From assembly GCA_001599915.1 (NCBI GenBank), contig BCIG01000024.1:1-64000 (forward strand): a DNA stretch of 64,000 nucleotides. The letters are read 5' to 3'. The notes beneath the pieces were generated by a model. It was not told where the DNA came from and did no database searches. It was given only the letters and a program-made list of their open reading frames with translations. Position numbers and translations under genes: made by a program. This DNA is from Symbiotaphrina buchneri (taxonomy: Eukaryota > Ascomycota > Symbiotaphrinales > Symbiotaphrinaceae). This document shows positions 10,445 to 21,391 of the stretch, piece by piece. Numbering within the stretch: position 1 is the stretch's first letter; each line of letters begins with the position of its first letter.

Positions 10445-10938
10445 CTAGAGGCAAACCTCCTGCGCCCAAACACCATTATCGAAATGCTTGCAAACGCCCA
10501 TCGTGAACCCTGCGTCATCATACGCATTACACTCCGCGTTCTTACAGAACCTTAACTGGACTGCTTCCCCGTTAGCCCCGTCACTCCAACCTTTCCCCAT
10601 ACATTCCAAAACCCCCCTCACCTGATTCACCGGGTTGATGGGTTTTAGGATTAGAAGCACTTACTGGGATCGCTCGGACAGATATCCCCATCCCACGTCA
10701 CCCAGAGCATGCTTTGGCTGCCGTAGGGCCCGCCAGCGACCTCGTACGGAGAGGGATACGCGGAGCCGGCGTAGTCTTGGCAGGCGGTGTCGTAGTACTA
10801 TGGGGGAAGAACGGTCAGTGGGATCAGGGTGGGAGAGGCGTGTCTTGGTGGCTTCAAGGCGCTTACGAAATTGATTTGGTTTTGCTGTGCAAGGGCCACG
10901 GCGGGCAGGAGCATCATAGCGAGTGTCGTGAACCTCAT
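10445..10938 (-). CDS. small secreted six-cysteine protein
   Basis: Three exons (10938-10867, 10797-10665, 10560-10445) give 106 residues. Intron 1 is 69 bp. Intron 2 is 104 bp and ends in GCTAAC...GCAG, an ideal branch point and acceptor; closer AG sites break the reading phase. Exon 1 is a clean signal peptide, MRFTTLAMMLLPAVALAQ. The mature part of about 88 residues has six cysteines (TACQDY, GDICPSD, RFCKNAEC, GVCKHF, EVCL), enough for three disulfides. No known enzyme motif is visible. Size, secretion and cysteine count fit effector-like or antimicrobial small secreted proteins of fungi, but the function is unknown. Confidence 0.7.
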
Positions 10939-12168
10939 TTTGGATGATGGCGTTATGGTGTTGAGCTGAATGGGTTATAGAGGGAAGAGGTGCTGCCTTG
11001 GAGCAAAGGCGCCTCAAGCACGCAGCTTCTCTATATATGTAATTCTCCTTTCTTGATTATCATCTTCCTATTCAGGCTTCCATTGCAGGGCGCCTTGCTC
11101 CGGACCGGCCCTAAGGCCCTCAAGCTTCCCCTGGCGCATCCGGAACTCTCACTGCACATTTCCCCAAGCTGAAGTAAGCACTAAGTCTTCTCGATAATTA
11201 ACCAGAATTGAGCTGTTCAATGGAAGTGCCTCAGCCGTGGTCGTAAATTGTGTATTGAAGAGACTGCTGATACCTCGAGTAGACGAAAAGCAGCCGAGGA
11301 AACCACATACTAAATTCACACATCAGCTGAACAGGCGTCCCTCCCCTCCCTCCTCCTCCTCGTCCCTCCTCATTTGCACGGCGTCCAGTAAAAGCGACAG
11401 CCAACAGCGACGTCTCATGGGGATACCATTATGCTAAAGAGGCGAGGTGATTAGTGCTTACGGTGCCTCAGTGGAGCTGCTCAGCGGTTGCGGCTCGACG
11501 CTGGCCCGCAGGGCCGATCACCCGGCTGTAGGCCTGGAGAACCGGGCCGCTGGGCGGGGACCTTTGAGGGGGGGTAATAAGCAGGGTAAAACTACATTGT
11601 GCCCGCCTGGTATTTGAAGTTGTAGAGCTGGTGTCCTCAGCTGCTGCTGGATTTTGGGCAGGTGCGTTTTCGAGACGGGGCTGACCGGCGGTATATGCAA
11701 GTCAGCATGAGCGGCTGTTGTCCTGACCGCGGACTTTTAGCAGCCCCGTGCGCAACGCTAGCTTTGTAGGAAGAGAACGGGGGAGGTTGATGTAGGAAGG
11801 CATCTCGACCTGTCATTCCTGCACGCATTGGGTTTGCCTTATGCTGGGAGGGTAGACTCCTAGTGGCACTCAATATTTTGGGACCGTACAATGGCTTTGG
11901 ACGCCATATATGAGGTTGGATATAACGTAAGGATGCACAATCTTTGTAGCCGTCACGCAACGTCGAGATACAAGCCGGTGATGTAAGGCTCTGGATGGTG
12001 TGCTGGACGTAGTCGGAGTTAGAAATCGGTAGATTCGGCCGTAATACCTGCATGCTATATGAAAGTCCTGTGTCTCTCCTCTATATTCATATCTTCTATG
12101 TTCATATCTTCATAATGCCGATGCTCCTACCAGATAAGACTTTCCCTTTCTTCACGTTAACCAATCTG
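10939..12168. other. intergenic, about 1.2 kb
   Basis: No gene recognised. It holds the 5' flank of the small secreted protein gene (a TATATA element near 11030 on the plus-strand numbering) and the 3' flank of the drug transporter. Confidence 0.45.
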
Positions 12169-13872
12169 TTACACGACCACACGCTTACTCCTTGCTCGTA
12201 TCTGTGGTCCCCATTTGAATAGTACCCATGGGATCGGTAGCATCGCCAGCGATATGAATGCCAAAAGGCTCGTAGCCCACGGAATAGTCAGACGGTTGTA
12301 CACTGTGAAGCCAATGATGTTAACGACCGCAACGGATGCACAGAATCCAGAGAAGTGTAAACCTACTTTGAATCGTAAACAGCGGAAACGCCGCCGCAGA
12401 ACTATACCGCGCAAACCCATTCGCCGCCATTGCACTCGCACCAAACGCCGGGCCATAGCTATCAATCATATACACGACCGCAGAGCTGAAGATGCACAAG
12501 TTGCCAAACGCAACCGGCATCGTCGCCAGCACAGGCGAGATCCAATGAACATCCGCTCTCGCCGTCCACGCAAACCAGAACAGTCCCACAGGCAGGCCAA
12601 AGCTGCCAATCATAGCCGCATACAGACGATGCTCCGGCGGCACCGCCCTATCGCTGTCATCGAGCTTCGCGCGCGCGACTTCGCGCTGGTAGAAATAGCG
12701 GTCGGTGATATACGCCGTCAACATGGCAACACAGCATCCGAGGCAGATTGACAGGAACGTGAGGCCGACCTCGCCGTCGTCGAAGTGGTAGACGGAGCGG
12801 TAGACGAGCGGCAGCGCGCCGAAGAAGTTGTACAGCACGCCGAAGCCGAGCGCGACGTAGAGACCGAGGAAGAGCACGATGGGCTCGACGACGAGCATTT
12901 CGAGGGGGCGGAGGAGGCTCACGCGCAGCCAGGAGGTGATGGACGTTGACAGCGGGACGGGGTCGGTCGGCGGGAGTGGGAGCCCGAGACGTTTGGCTCG
13001 TGTGGTTAGGATGGTCTTCTTGTAGGTTTCTTGTGCGGGGATGCTGAATGCGTACGTCGCGACGCACATGAACACGACGACCCATTCGAGCCAGCGCCAG
13101 CCTTTGGTCTCGGTCACGAAACCACCGATGATAGGGCCTGCAAAAAATAAAACATTTCAATCAGCATTCTAAACCTCGACAGGAAGGTTTGAACCTACCA
13201 AATCCCGGCCCCAGATTCGGCGCAAAAACAAACAACGCCGTCGCAACACCTCTATGCTCCCCCCTCCACAGCTCCGCAATCGTGCCGCCGCCAACACTCA
13301 GACTGGGGCTGCCAAAGAAGGCCGCAAAGAAGCGACACACGGCCAGCGCGGTCATATTCCTCGCGCACGCCGCGCCGATCGTGAATAGCACGCTGATGGG
13401 GATGCCGAGGCGGTACGTGATGTTGCGGCCATGCGTCTCGGACAGCGGGCCGGCGATGACGGGCCCGAAGGCGAGCCCGAAACAGAATAGGGATACGCCC
13501 AGCAGGGAGACGGTGCTGCTGACGTGGAATTCGGACGACACGAGGGAGTAGCCTGAGCTGTAGATCGAGGACATGAATGTGCTAGAGGGAAGGAGGGGTC
13601 AGTGGCTTTGAATGGGGTGTGGGGTGGCGCGATGGAGGAGATCGCGATTTGACGTACACTGTGAAGGTGTACAGCGCCACCACCAGTGTGTGATACGCTT
13701 TCTTCCGGAAGGACCAGTTGTGGGGATTATCCGGGTCGTCAGGACCGTTCCAATCCAGCGCGCAGAATGTGGTCGCTGTCTCGGGCACTGGTGGCTCCAG
13801 GCCAGATTCCAGGCTTTTCTCCTGTGGCTCTATCTCCTCCATCCTTATCCCTCTAGCAATCTCGTTTGCCAC
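12169..13872 (-). CDS. MFS drug:H+ antiporter (DHA1 type)
   Basis: Four exons (13872-13658, 13581-13199, 13137-12367, 12302-12169) give 500 residues. The N-terminal WNGPDDPDNPHNWSFRKK block just before helix 1 is typical of fungal DHA1 carriers. Motif A-like GPLSETHGRN follows helix 2, and a Gly/Pro-rich LGPGFGPIIGGF stretch in helix 5 is the antiporter motif C region. Splicing the last intron recovers the usual C-terminus FTIQMYNRLTIPWATSLLAF. Twelve helices are predicted. Such carriers expel toxins, fungicides or polyamines from the plasma membrane by proton exchange. Substrate cannot be read from sequence. Confidence 0.92.
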
Positions 13873-14537
13873 TGTACAATTGCGGTAGCCATCAGAGGGA
13901 GCCGTCCATCCTGGGATAATCCAGCTGACTGTCGCCGAAGAAACGAAGAGTATTCATCGCAAGAAAAGAGAGATGAGGCCCAAAGATAAGGCTTCCATCG
14001 ATGGCTTACAAAGTCATCCGTCGCCGCCGTCGGATTGACGATGCCGGTTGTGGGTCCTGCGCGGCTTATCCGCGCGCTCTTTATTCCCGACCCGCCAGTA
14101 GTATTGTGGGCCTGACGTTCTGGGAATAAACATCCCGTCTTATTTCCAGCGAACCTGGCAAGCAGATGCCAATCAGGGCAAGAGTGGGTATGCAGTGCGA
14201 TAAATGGGGTTCAGATGGTCCACTTCTATAAACAAGTTGTTTCTCTTATCGGAAAAAGAGGATTACACATATACCAAGCAATTCGGATTCGGACAATTGA
14301 GTTTGACGGTCCAAGCACGCGCGACGAGAAAAGCGCCCGAGGCCCGAAGATCACGTGCAGCTTGGAATATTTGACGACTTTGGCTGTGTCTTATCCGCCC
14401 TTTCCATCGCATGGCGTACTGTGTTTATTCTATGAGAAATACCCTAAGTATGAGCTCTGACCATTTGATCGCTCCAGACAGATCAGATATATGTCTATGG
14501 GTTCACCCCGATAGCCACTCCACCCTTGGAACGACCT
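13873..14537. other. intergenic, 665 bp
   Basis: Promoter side of the drug transporter and 3' flank of the sugar transporter. Nothing else recognised. Confidence 0.45.
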
Positions 14538-16766
14538 CTATGGCGCCTTCTCCTCTTGGGCTTCTCCTGACTGCCCATCTCTCTGCCGCTCCTTAATCGC
14601 TCTAAACTGCGCCTCCGCCCTCCAGGCCAGATTACTATTCCCGGAGAACAACAGATCCAGATCCTCCAAGTGTCGATTCGCCGTTTCTATCCCCCGACAC
14701 CGCGTCAGCACTCAATCCACACAAAACGTCATTCCACCAATCCTCCAAGTTGGACCCCAACTCAAACAGTAACGGATCGGAACTCGAACAGCAACGGCGC
14801 ATTAACTCACCGATATAAAACAGATAGATAGGAATCAGCATGGCCAAGTTAATCAGCGCGAACATGATAAACACCCAGAACCCGATGGCGTCGATCAGGT
14901 ACGGGATAATCTGGTTGATCGACCCGCCCGCGAGCGAGAAGGCCAGCGTCGCCAGCGCGGCGCCTTTGCTGCGTGTGGCGAGGGGGAAGACTTCGGTTGG
15001 GTAGACCCAGCTACATTCCTAATCATCAGCAAATCTCCACGCCTCAAACGTCTCTCACCTCTCAAAAACCTCCCAAAAACCACAAGAGGGGCCAGCGGGG
15101 GTAGCATACCAAGTCGTCAACCACGTGCCGCCATAAATAATCGTATACGCATACAAAACCGTCGCGACACCAACACCATACGCATGCGTCTTCCCCGGGT
15201 CAGTCGCAGCGCTGCGGACCGTCTCGTGCGAGAGTACGCCGCCGACGATGAGCACGAGACCCATGCCCGAACACCCGATCAGCATCATCTTCCGCCGCCC
15301 GACTTTGTCTGCGAGGTAGATCGATGCGCCTAACGCGCCGATGTATCCGAACCAATTGAACCCCGCGAGTAGCGCGGGGAGGTCGTCCGTGAAGCCTGAG
15401 AGCGAGAACATGGTGGGCGCGTAGACTGTTAGACACAGTGTCAGGGAGTCAGAGAATCCAAATCCGGGCTCTGGAATAGAGGAAACGGAAGACGGGGTCA
15501 GGGGCCCACCAGAAATAAAATCAATCCCCGTCAATTTCTGCATGACCTGCACGCCCGCACCCAACAGCACGCGGCGGCGCGTATGCAGCTTATCCCTTCT
15601 AAACAGCATCGTATAGAACGTATGCGCGGACGCGGCGGCCTCGACGCGCAGGGCTTCGACGATCTCCTGCATCTCCTGATCGATCTGGGCTGGATCGTCA
15701 TGCGCGCGGCAGCGGGACAGGATCTCCCGGGCGCCGTCGATGTCGCCGGTTTTCGCCAGGTGCCGTGGTGATTCGGGGTAGAAGGGCGCGAAGGCGAAGA
15801 TGAGGAGCAGGAAGATGATCTGGAACCCTAAAGGGAAGCGCCATGCGAACGAGAGGGATTGTGTTTTCACGCAGGCGTATTCCATCCAGTACACGCTGGC
15901 GCAGCCGAGGATGTCAGTTTGCTTGCGCTGTTGCGGGATTGATGGGTTAAGGTTGGTGGGAGGGAGGTTTGGTTGGGCTTACACAGCAGACCCAGTCATA
16001 GCCAACGTGAATTCCACCGCGACAAACGCGCCGCGAGCATGCGCGTCAGCCAGTTCCGATGTCCAGATCGGCACGATCGTGTTCAGGTGCCCGCAGCCGA
16101 TGCCACTGATGACGCGCGCGAACGCCAGCCAGGTGATATTCTGCGCGGACGCCAGTAGCGCCGCGCCCAGCGCGCCCCAGATGCACCCCAGCTGGATGGT
16201 CTTAAGCCGCCCAATGCGGTCCGCGATGTAGCCCACCATCATCGCGCCTATTCCCCATCCATGGACATCAGTCTCTCACGAACCAAGCAAGCGCAACACA
16301 CAGATATCATTCAACGAGTGCAGGCAGGGTATAACGTACCGACCGCAAACCCACCAAACCACAAACTCACCATGCCGCCTATACCCGCAGCGTCACGGTC
16401 CGAGCCACCCGCCAGACCTACCGTGCGGAGGTAGTTACCGTTGGTATTGACCTGGCTCATGACCGCCGTGTCGTATCCAAAGAACATGATCGCGCACCCG
16501 GAGAAGGCGAAGATGGCGTACACCATCGCCCGCCCGCGCAGTTTCAGGCATCGCGCTGGCGAGTACCCCCCGGGGATGTATTGAGCCCATTTGGGCTCAG
16601 CTTCACCACGAATCACGTCAGTTGCGCTCGCCCGCACTGCACCTACTGCCAGCGTTTCAGAGAGGGGTGAGAGGACGAGGGACTTACGGCGGTAGTAGTT
16701 CACCTCGGCGCCGCTGACGCCCGGTGCGCTCTCGAGGTATGCGAAGTCGGCTTTCATTTCCTCCAT
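14538..16766 (-). CDS. MFS sugar transporter
   Basis: Multi-exon gene (about seven exons). Phase-consistent joins recover FAVG-AMMVGYIADRIGR, SAV-VYWMEYAC, DFIS-VYAPTMF, LTTC-WVYPTEVFPLATRSKG and YLFYI-GETANRH. Sugar-porter signatures are present: D-R-x-G-R after helix 2, PESPRHLAKTGD after helix 6, GVQVMQKLTGID in helix 7, DKVGRRK after helix 8 and PTEVFPLATRSKG after helix 10. This places it in the hexose/disaccharide proton-symporter family of the plasma membrane. An in-frame ATG at 16808 would add 14 residues. A further intron near 16690-16617 is likely but is in frame and open, so it is less certain. Substrate unknown. Confidence 0.88.
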
Positions 16767-18665
16767 CTTGAATCGTTGAACGTCCCAATATTCTTCCCCA
16801 CTACACACTCTTTAAATAATACAGTATCGCCAAGTGAAACTGCAGCGGGAGAGGCTGCACTGCGCTGCGGGCGGGCGGGGCCCCGGAGAGCTTATATGCG
16901 CCAAGGAGAGGTCCGGGACCCACTCGGTGTCGGCATGCTTTTCCCCGCATGACACTCCAGGCGTGCCAGGTTCGCTGGGGTACGGAGCGATGATCACCCG
17001 AGGAACGGGCGAGGTGCCTATCGCTGCGGAGAAAGCCCCGAGGGGGTAGGGAGTTGGCGGTGATAAGGGTCAGAGAATAGTCATGGTGTTGACCCTGCTA
17101 TCAATGGTCTTGACCGTTCTGGTTCTGGGTGCTGGAACTAGTGGTCCGGTATGGAAAAGCGTGCTCGCTGCCACATGACCATGCCGTTCTTTTTTAGAGA
17201 GCCTGTTCGACAGTCACAGTCACTGTGGCCCGTCGACTAGTCAGACATGCTGGATTAAAGGTTTCTACCTTTGTATACAAGGATTCAGCCAGTGATAATA
17301 TCCCAGCAGTTTCTGTTCCTCCGTTGTGATCATACCGTATTCGCCGAAGGTCGAAAACTGGTGAATGGACTACAGCATCCACCATGGAACAGGACTTGAG
17401 ACAAGACACCGCATCAATCCGGACAACCCCATATTCACAAAGAAGATTTCATTTAATACGATTTACTACTTTATATGAATGTTCCCGGCAACATGACTTC
17501 GCATTGATCCTTGTTGCTCTTCAGTCGCATTCCAGGCGGCTGTGTCCATTGTCAGACGGCGGTGAGCTGAACATCATCATGCTGGAAACCATCCGCAATA
17601 AAAGGGCATTGGCTGAGAACCCACAGGTGGGAGGGTTGATATCCTGCTCGACGACACGGACGACACGGATGATGAGTTTGTCGGCCGACTGCTGGCACTC
17701 GACATCGCTGACATGCCCCTGCTAAACAAGTCAGATGTTCGGATGACGCTGCCCGAGGTCTGGGAGTATGACAGGGCCCTGGGGCGCGATGTATAAAGAA
17801 CGGACGAACCATCAGACCAAAACCATGAAGGTCAAGTGGTGCCCGAATGACCGGTCACAATGATATACCCGGCGATGCCAGTGGCCCGGTATGGGATGGG
17901 CCGTTTGCTTAGCTGGCGCAGTGGCAAAGAGGACCCAGTGACGGCCAACAGGAAATCATAGCTCTATCGCCTACTGCTGCGGCCTTGACTCCAGTTCCAG
18001 CATTGAAGCCCTTCGTACTGCAAGGGCGCATAGCTGTATCTACTAATCCAGATTCTGTCATCTAACATTAACAACTTCCATCGCGTGCCGAAAGCTTGTG
18101 CACCGAAGAGGTGGCTAGACGCGTGTGTCTCATGGCATGGGTCACTCGTAACAGACAGGTGAGAATTGCCTCTCCACCTCTCACTAATCCTCGATTGAAT
18201 CATGACATGGGGCTCATGACAAGAAGAAATACTGCAGGGCCTCGCTGCGTGATCACACACCCAGCGGCATGACTATTCCACATGGTGCAATCATATGCTG
18301 CTCTTCGTATATTACCTACCCGCCGAAGCCCTTCCACCCAACTCCCGTCACCAATCAAAATGAACATAGCACTCCGTGCCCATCCAATCCGCGTGGGCAT
18401 GGCCAGAAACGCCAGTTCAGAAGGCTAAATGTCGGGTTGTGCTAGTCAGGTACTACCCGCTGCCGTCCAAATTCCCACCAGTCATCTCGCGGCCCCATTC
18501 CACGTTTTCCCCTATCCCCAAACCGCTCTGCCTCGCTCCACAACGCCTCTTACGCACACAATACTTCCCCCCCACCGCTGCAAAAACTATTTGACCACAG
18601 CAGCAGCCCCATCGCCAAGATGAATCCACCCACGATCACTGTCAATCGGCACCACCCTGCCGGCC
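16767..18665. other. intergenic, 1.9 kb with a short coding-like stretch
   Basis: Mostly empty. Between 17639 and 17797 one frame reads VDILLDDTDDTDDEFVGRLL, then ALDIADMPLLNKSDVRM and a TAA. This is compositionally protein-like but has no start or known relatives that I recognise. It may be the tail of a decayed gene. Confidence 0.35.
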
Positions 18666-19861
18666 ATGGCTCGCGGTTTCCCACTCTTCGCCCGACTGGC
18701 GCTGCTCCTGGGGTGCGCCACAGCCATGACCGCCGCAGTCATCCAAAAGCTGCGTCAAGCATCGACGCTGCCCCAATATGCCCTCACGTACTGCCCCATC
18801 GTATACCTGTACTCAGCAGAGACGTATTTCCTGTAAGACGTGGCGGTGCACCTAGAGCACGTCGTGGCCGAGGTCGATTACGCCCCTGTAGCGCAGCCGT
18901 CGCCGTTGACGCTGGCGAATTTGGATACCGTCAGTGATGCGCCGGATGTTTACTTGACGTCCACGGCGTATGATTATGAGACGTAGGTTGTCCTGGTCGG
19001 GTTGGAGGGAGGTTGGACTGGGGAGAGGTCAAGCTGATATGTGGCGGGTGTAGAGCGGATGGATATCAAACGGATCCGCCGGCCTGGCTTGTGGGTGTCG
19101 AGCCTGTCTGTGGGGAATCAGCTCCTGCGACGATTATTGCGGTAGACAAGTCGGCCACGCTCGGAGCGGGGACTGTAGATGTTTTTGTAAGGACATATTT
19201 CATATAGTTTGAACCATTGAATCACTGCTGATGCTAGGTCCCGGCAGTACATGTATTTCTACTCCTACAACCAGGGGCCACCCGTGCCCGATCCAGGCGG
19301 CATTGTATTCGACGACCACCTTGGAGACTGTACGTCCCTTCCTCCCCTCCACCTGCATACTACACAATACACGTCCCTAATCGTGTGCCACCAGGGGAGC
19401 ACTCCATGATCTGCTTCGTCAACGGCGCGCCACAATACCTATACGTCAGCATCCACGACTACGGCGAAGCGTTCATCTGGGACGCCTTGGGCCTGACCTT
19501 CTCCGGCGTGCGGCCGGTCGTCTGGTCCGCCAACGGCTCGCACGCGACCTACCCACGCTCCGGGGAGAACTTCCACGACACGATTCTGATGGACTACACC
19601 GATAACGGCTACGAGTGGGATCTGACGCTTAATTATCGTGGGTATTGGTATGATAATAGTACGGCGACGTTCAGCTCTGCGGGTGGCACGGTGGATAGTT
19701 CTGAGACGGAGTGGCTGTATTTTGAGGGTATGTGGGGTGATGAACAGGCGCCTACGAGTGATCCGCTGCAGTTTTGTCTTGTGGGCGAGTGTAGGTATAC
19801 GAATGGCCCGACGGGGCCGGTGGGGAAGAATTTGGGCAGGTGGGTGATCTCTGTGCGATGA
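18666..19861 (+). pseudogene. Vps62-type protein gene with an in-frame stop
   Basis: Four exons (18666-18982, 19054-19186, 19248-19329, 19395-19861) join in frame to 332 codons. The protein has a signal-anchor-like N-terminus and the blocks YCPIVYLYSAETYF, DVAVHLEHV, WLVGVEPV, YFYSYNQGPPVPDPGG, ICFVNGAPQYLYVSIHDYGE and WSANGSHATYP, which match fungal proteins annotated as vacuolar protein sorting 62 (PF06101). Codon 57 (18834-18836) is TAA in the middle of the conserved YSAETYFxxDVAVHLEHV region, where relatives have a Pro-Ser pair; a single change from TCA would give it. All downstream exons remain open, so inactivation is probably recent. The TAA overlaps a GTAAGA that could be mistaken for a donor, but the sequence after it is clearly coding. 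Confidence 0.75.
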
Positions 19862-20231
19862 TTTGGGTGTAATGCCTGCTGATCTGGTGACTAAGGACTG
19901 CGCTCTGTGAGAATGAGAGTGAATGCCCGACACAGTACATTGTAATTGACTAGGAGTTGGATTTTCCCCAGTAATGACAGGAGAATAATGACCGGGATGA
20001 TGTTGCAATCTGCCATAACCAGAGCGTTTTTCTGCTCTTTATATGGGTGTTTCGATTGAAGCGCGAAGCTTGGCCGGGTGCGATACTGGCTGGCTTGGAG
20101 ACACGAGAACGGCATATACCTCGCTGATAACCACTCCATGAAGTCATATTCGCGGGCTTTTAGAGTCTTAATACCAAACTGCTTTCCTAAAATCACAGTA
20201 CGGCCCCACCTGCAACGGACAAGCTGCTACC
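19862..20231. other. convergent intergenic, 370 bp
   Basis: 3' flanks of the Vps62-type gene and the GFA gene. Nothing else seen. Confidence 0.4.
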
Positions 20232-20801
20232 TCAAAGCTTCCCGGCCTTCTTCGCCGCATGCGCCGCCAGCAAATCCATAAGCGGCGGGGACAGGGCATC
20301 ATACGTCTCCAATCCCAACTCATGGAACCTCTTCCTCACCTCCTCCATCCGCGCAGGATCAAAGCCCTGCTCAATAACCGACGAAACAAACGCCGCAAAC
20401 TGGGGTTCCTGCCAGCCCTTGCCCTTGGTATCACTCAACTCCACATGGACAAAATCCAATCCTCTAAACACATGATCCTTCTCAATGCGCCCGAACATGT
20501 GCACGCCGCATTCCTTGCACGCGTGTCGCTGAATGACGGCGCTGGGGTCGACGATGTGTAGTTTTTCTTCGTGGGCTGTGACGCGCACGGCCGAGACGGG
20601 GATTACCCCGACGATGGAGAATAAAGCCCCGCGTGGCTTCCAGCATTTGGAACAGCCGCAGGCGTGGTTGTGTGCGACGTTGGAGGAGAGCGTTACTTCG
20701 ACTTTGTCTCGACCGCAGTGGCAGTAGAGTTTCCCGCCCGGGAAGTTGGGGTCGCCTTTGGTGATGCCGTTGTCGATGAGGGGGTGCAGGGATGGGGCCA
20801 T
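20232..20801 (-). CDS. GFA-family (glutathione-dependent formaldehyde-activating) enzyme
   Basis: A single-exon 189-residue protein with the GFA/CENP-V fold zinc motifs: [12 protein letters not shown] (CxC), HACGCSKCW (CxxC) and [12 protein letters not shown] (CxxC). The length matches fungal members labelled S-(hydroxymethyl)glutathione synthase, which were proposed to join formaldehyde to glutathione ahead of formaldehyde dehydrogenase in the cytosol. The catalytic claim for the family is disputed, so a thiol-binding or zinc-storing role is possible. It is near-convergent with the Vps62-type gene and has its own upstream region of about 590 bp. Confidence 0.88.
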   Translation of the reverse strand: MAPSLHPLIDNGITKGDPNFPGGKLYCHCGRDKVEVTLSSNVAHNHACGCSKCWKPRGALFSIVGVIPVSAVRVTAHEEKLHIVDPSAVIQRHACKECGVHMFGRIEKDHVFRGLDFVHVELSDTKGKGWQEPQFAAFVSSVIEQGFDPARMEEVRKRFHELGLETYDALSPPLMDLLAAHAAKKAGKL

Positions 20802-21391
20802 GTTTGTTTTTTGCTTATTGGTTGTTTTCCTCTAAGGATTTCTTGATTTGTTTTCGAGATGAGTGATCTGAAATTCCTCTAGAATAATCCTTTTTGCTCC
20901 GTCGTAAAAGATAGAGGGTGTCACCTAAATAATGCGGAGCACTATCCGACGACCCCGCTTGGAAAGCGGGGAAGCTGGCGTAATCTCACGTGGGGCCACC
21001 AGCTCCACTTTGGACGGGACTTCAGCCTATAAGACCGAGTTCCGCATAAAGAGGTGCTCGTCGCATATCCTCTGCGGCTCAGCCGGCTGTGGGCTAGGGA
21101 TGTCAGCCATGTCGGTTTCGGAGGTCCCGCCTGGTCAGCATCCTTGATCTGATACTATCTTCGTCGTATCCAGGAATGGAGAGAATAGGATGTCCTCCGC
21201 CTGAAAAACTATAGCAGACTAACAGCTCAAGTCCGGCTAGCTTTTCCAAAGTGTAACTCCTCATTCAACTCCAATAATGATAGAAACTCTCTGGATAATC
21301 AAGTGGATTGTCCAGACCAGGTTCCATGCCGTATCAATTGCTGCTCAGAGGACACCGGAAGACCTAGATACCCTTCTCTTTCAGCTTCCTT
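20802..21391. other. intergenic, 590 bp
   Basis: Promoter of the GFA gene and 3' flank of the Zn2Cys6 gene. No coding sequence recognised. Confidence 0.45.

Noticed and set aside
18833-18900. Intron starting at GTAAGA that would remove the Vps62 stop
   Set aside because: The sequence after it (DVAVHLEHV) is conserved coding sequence and no acceptor gives a family-like join.
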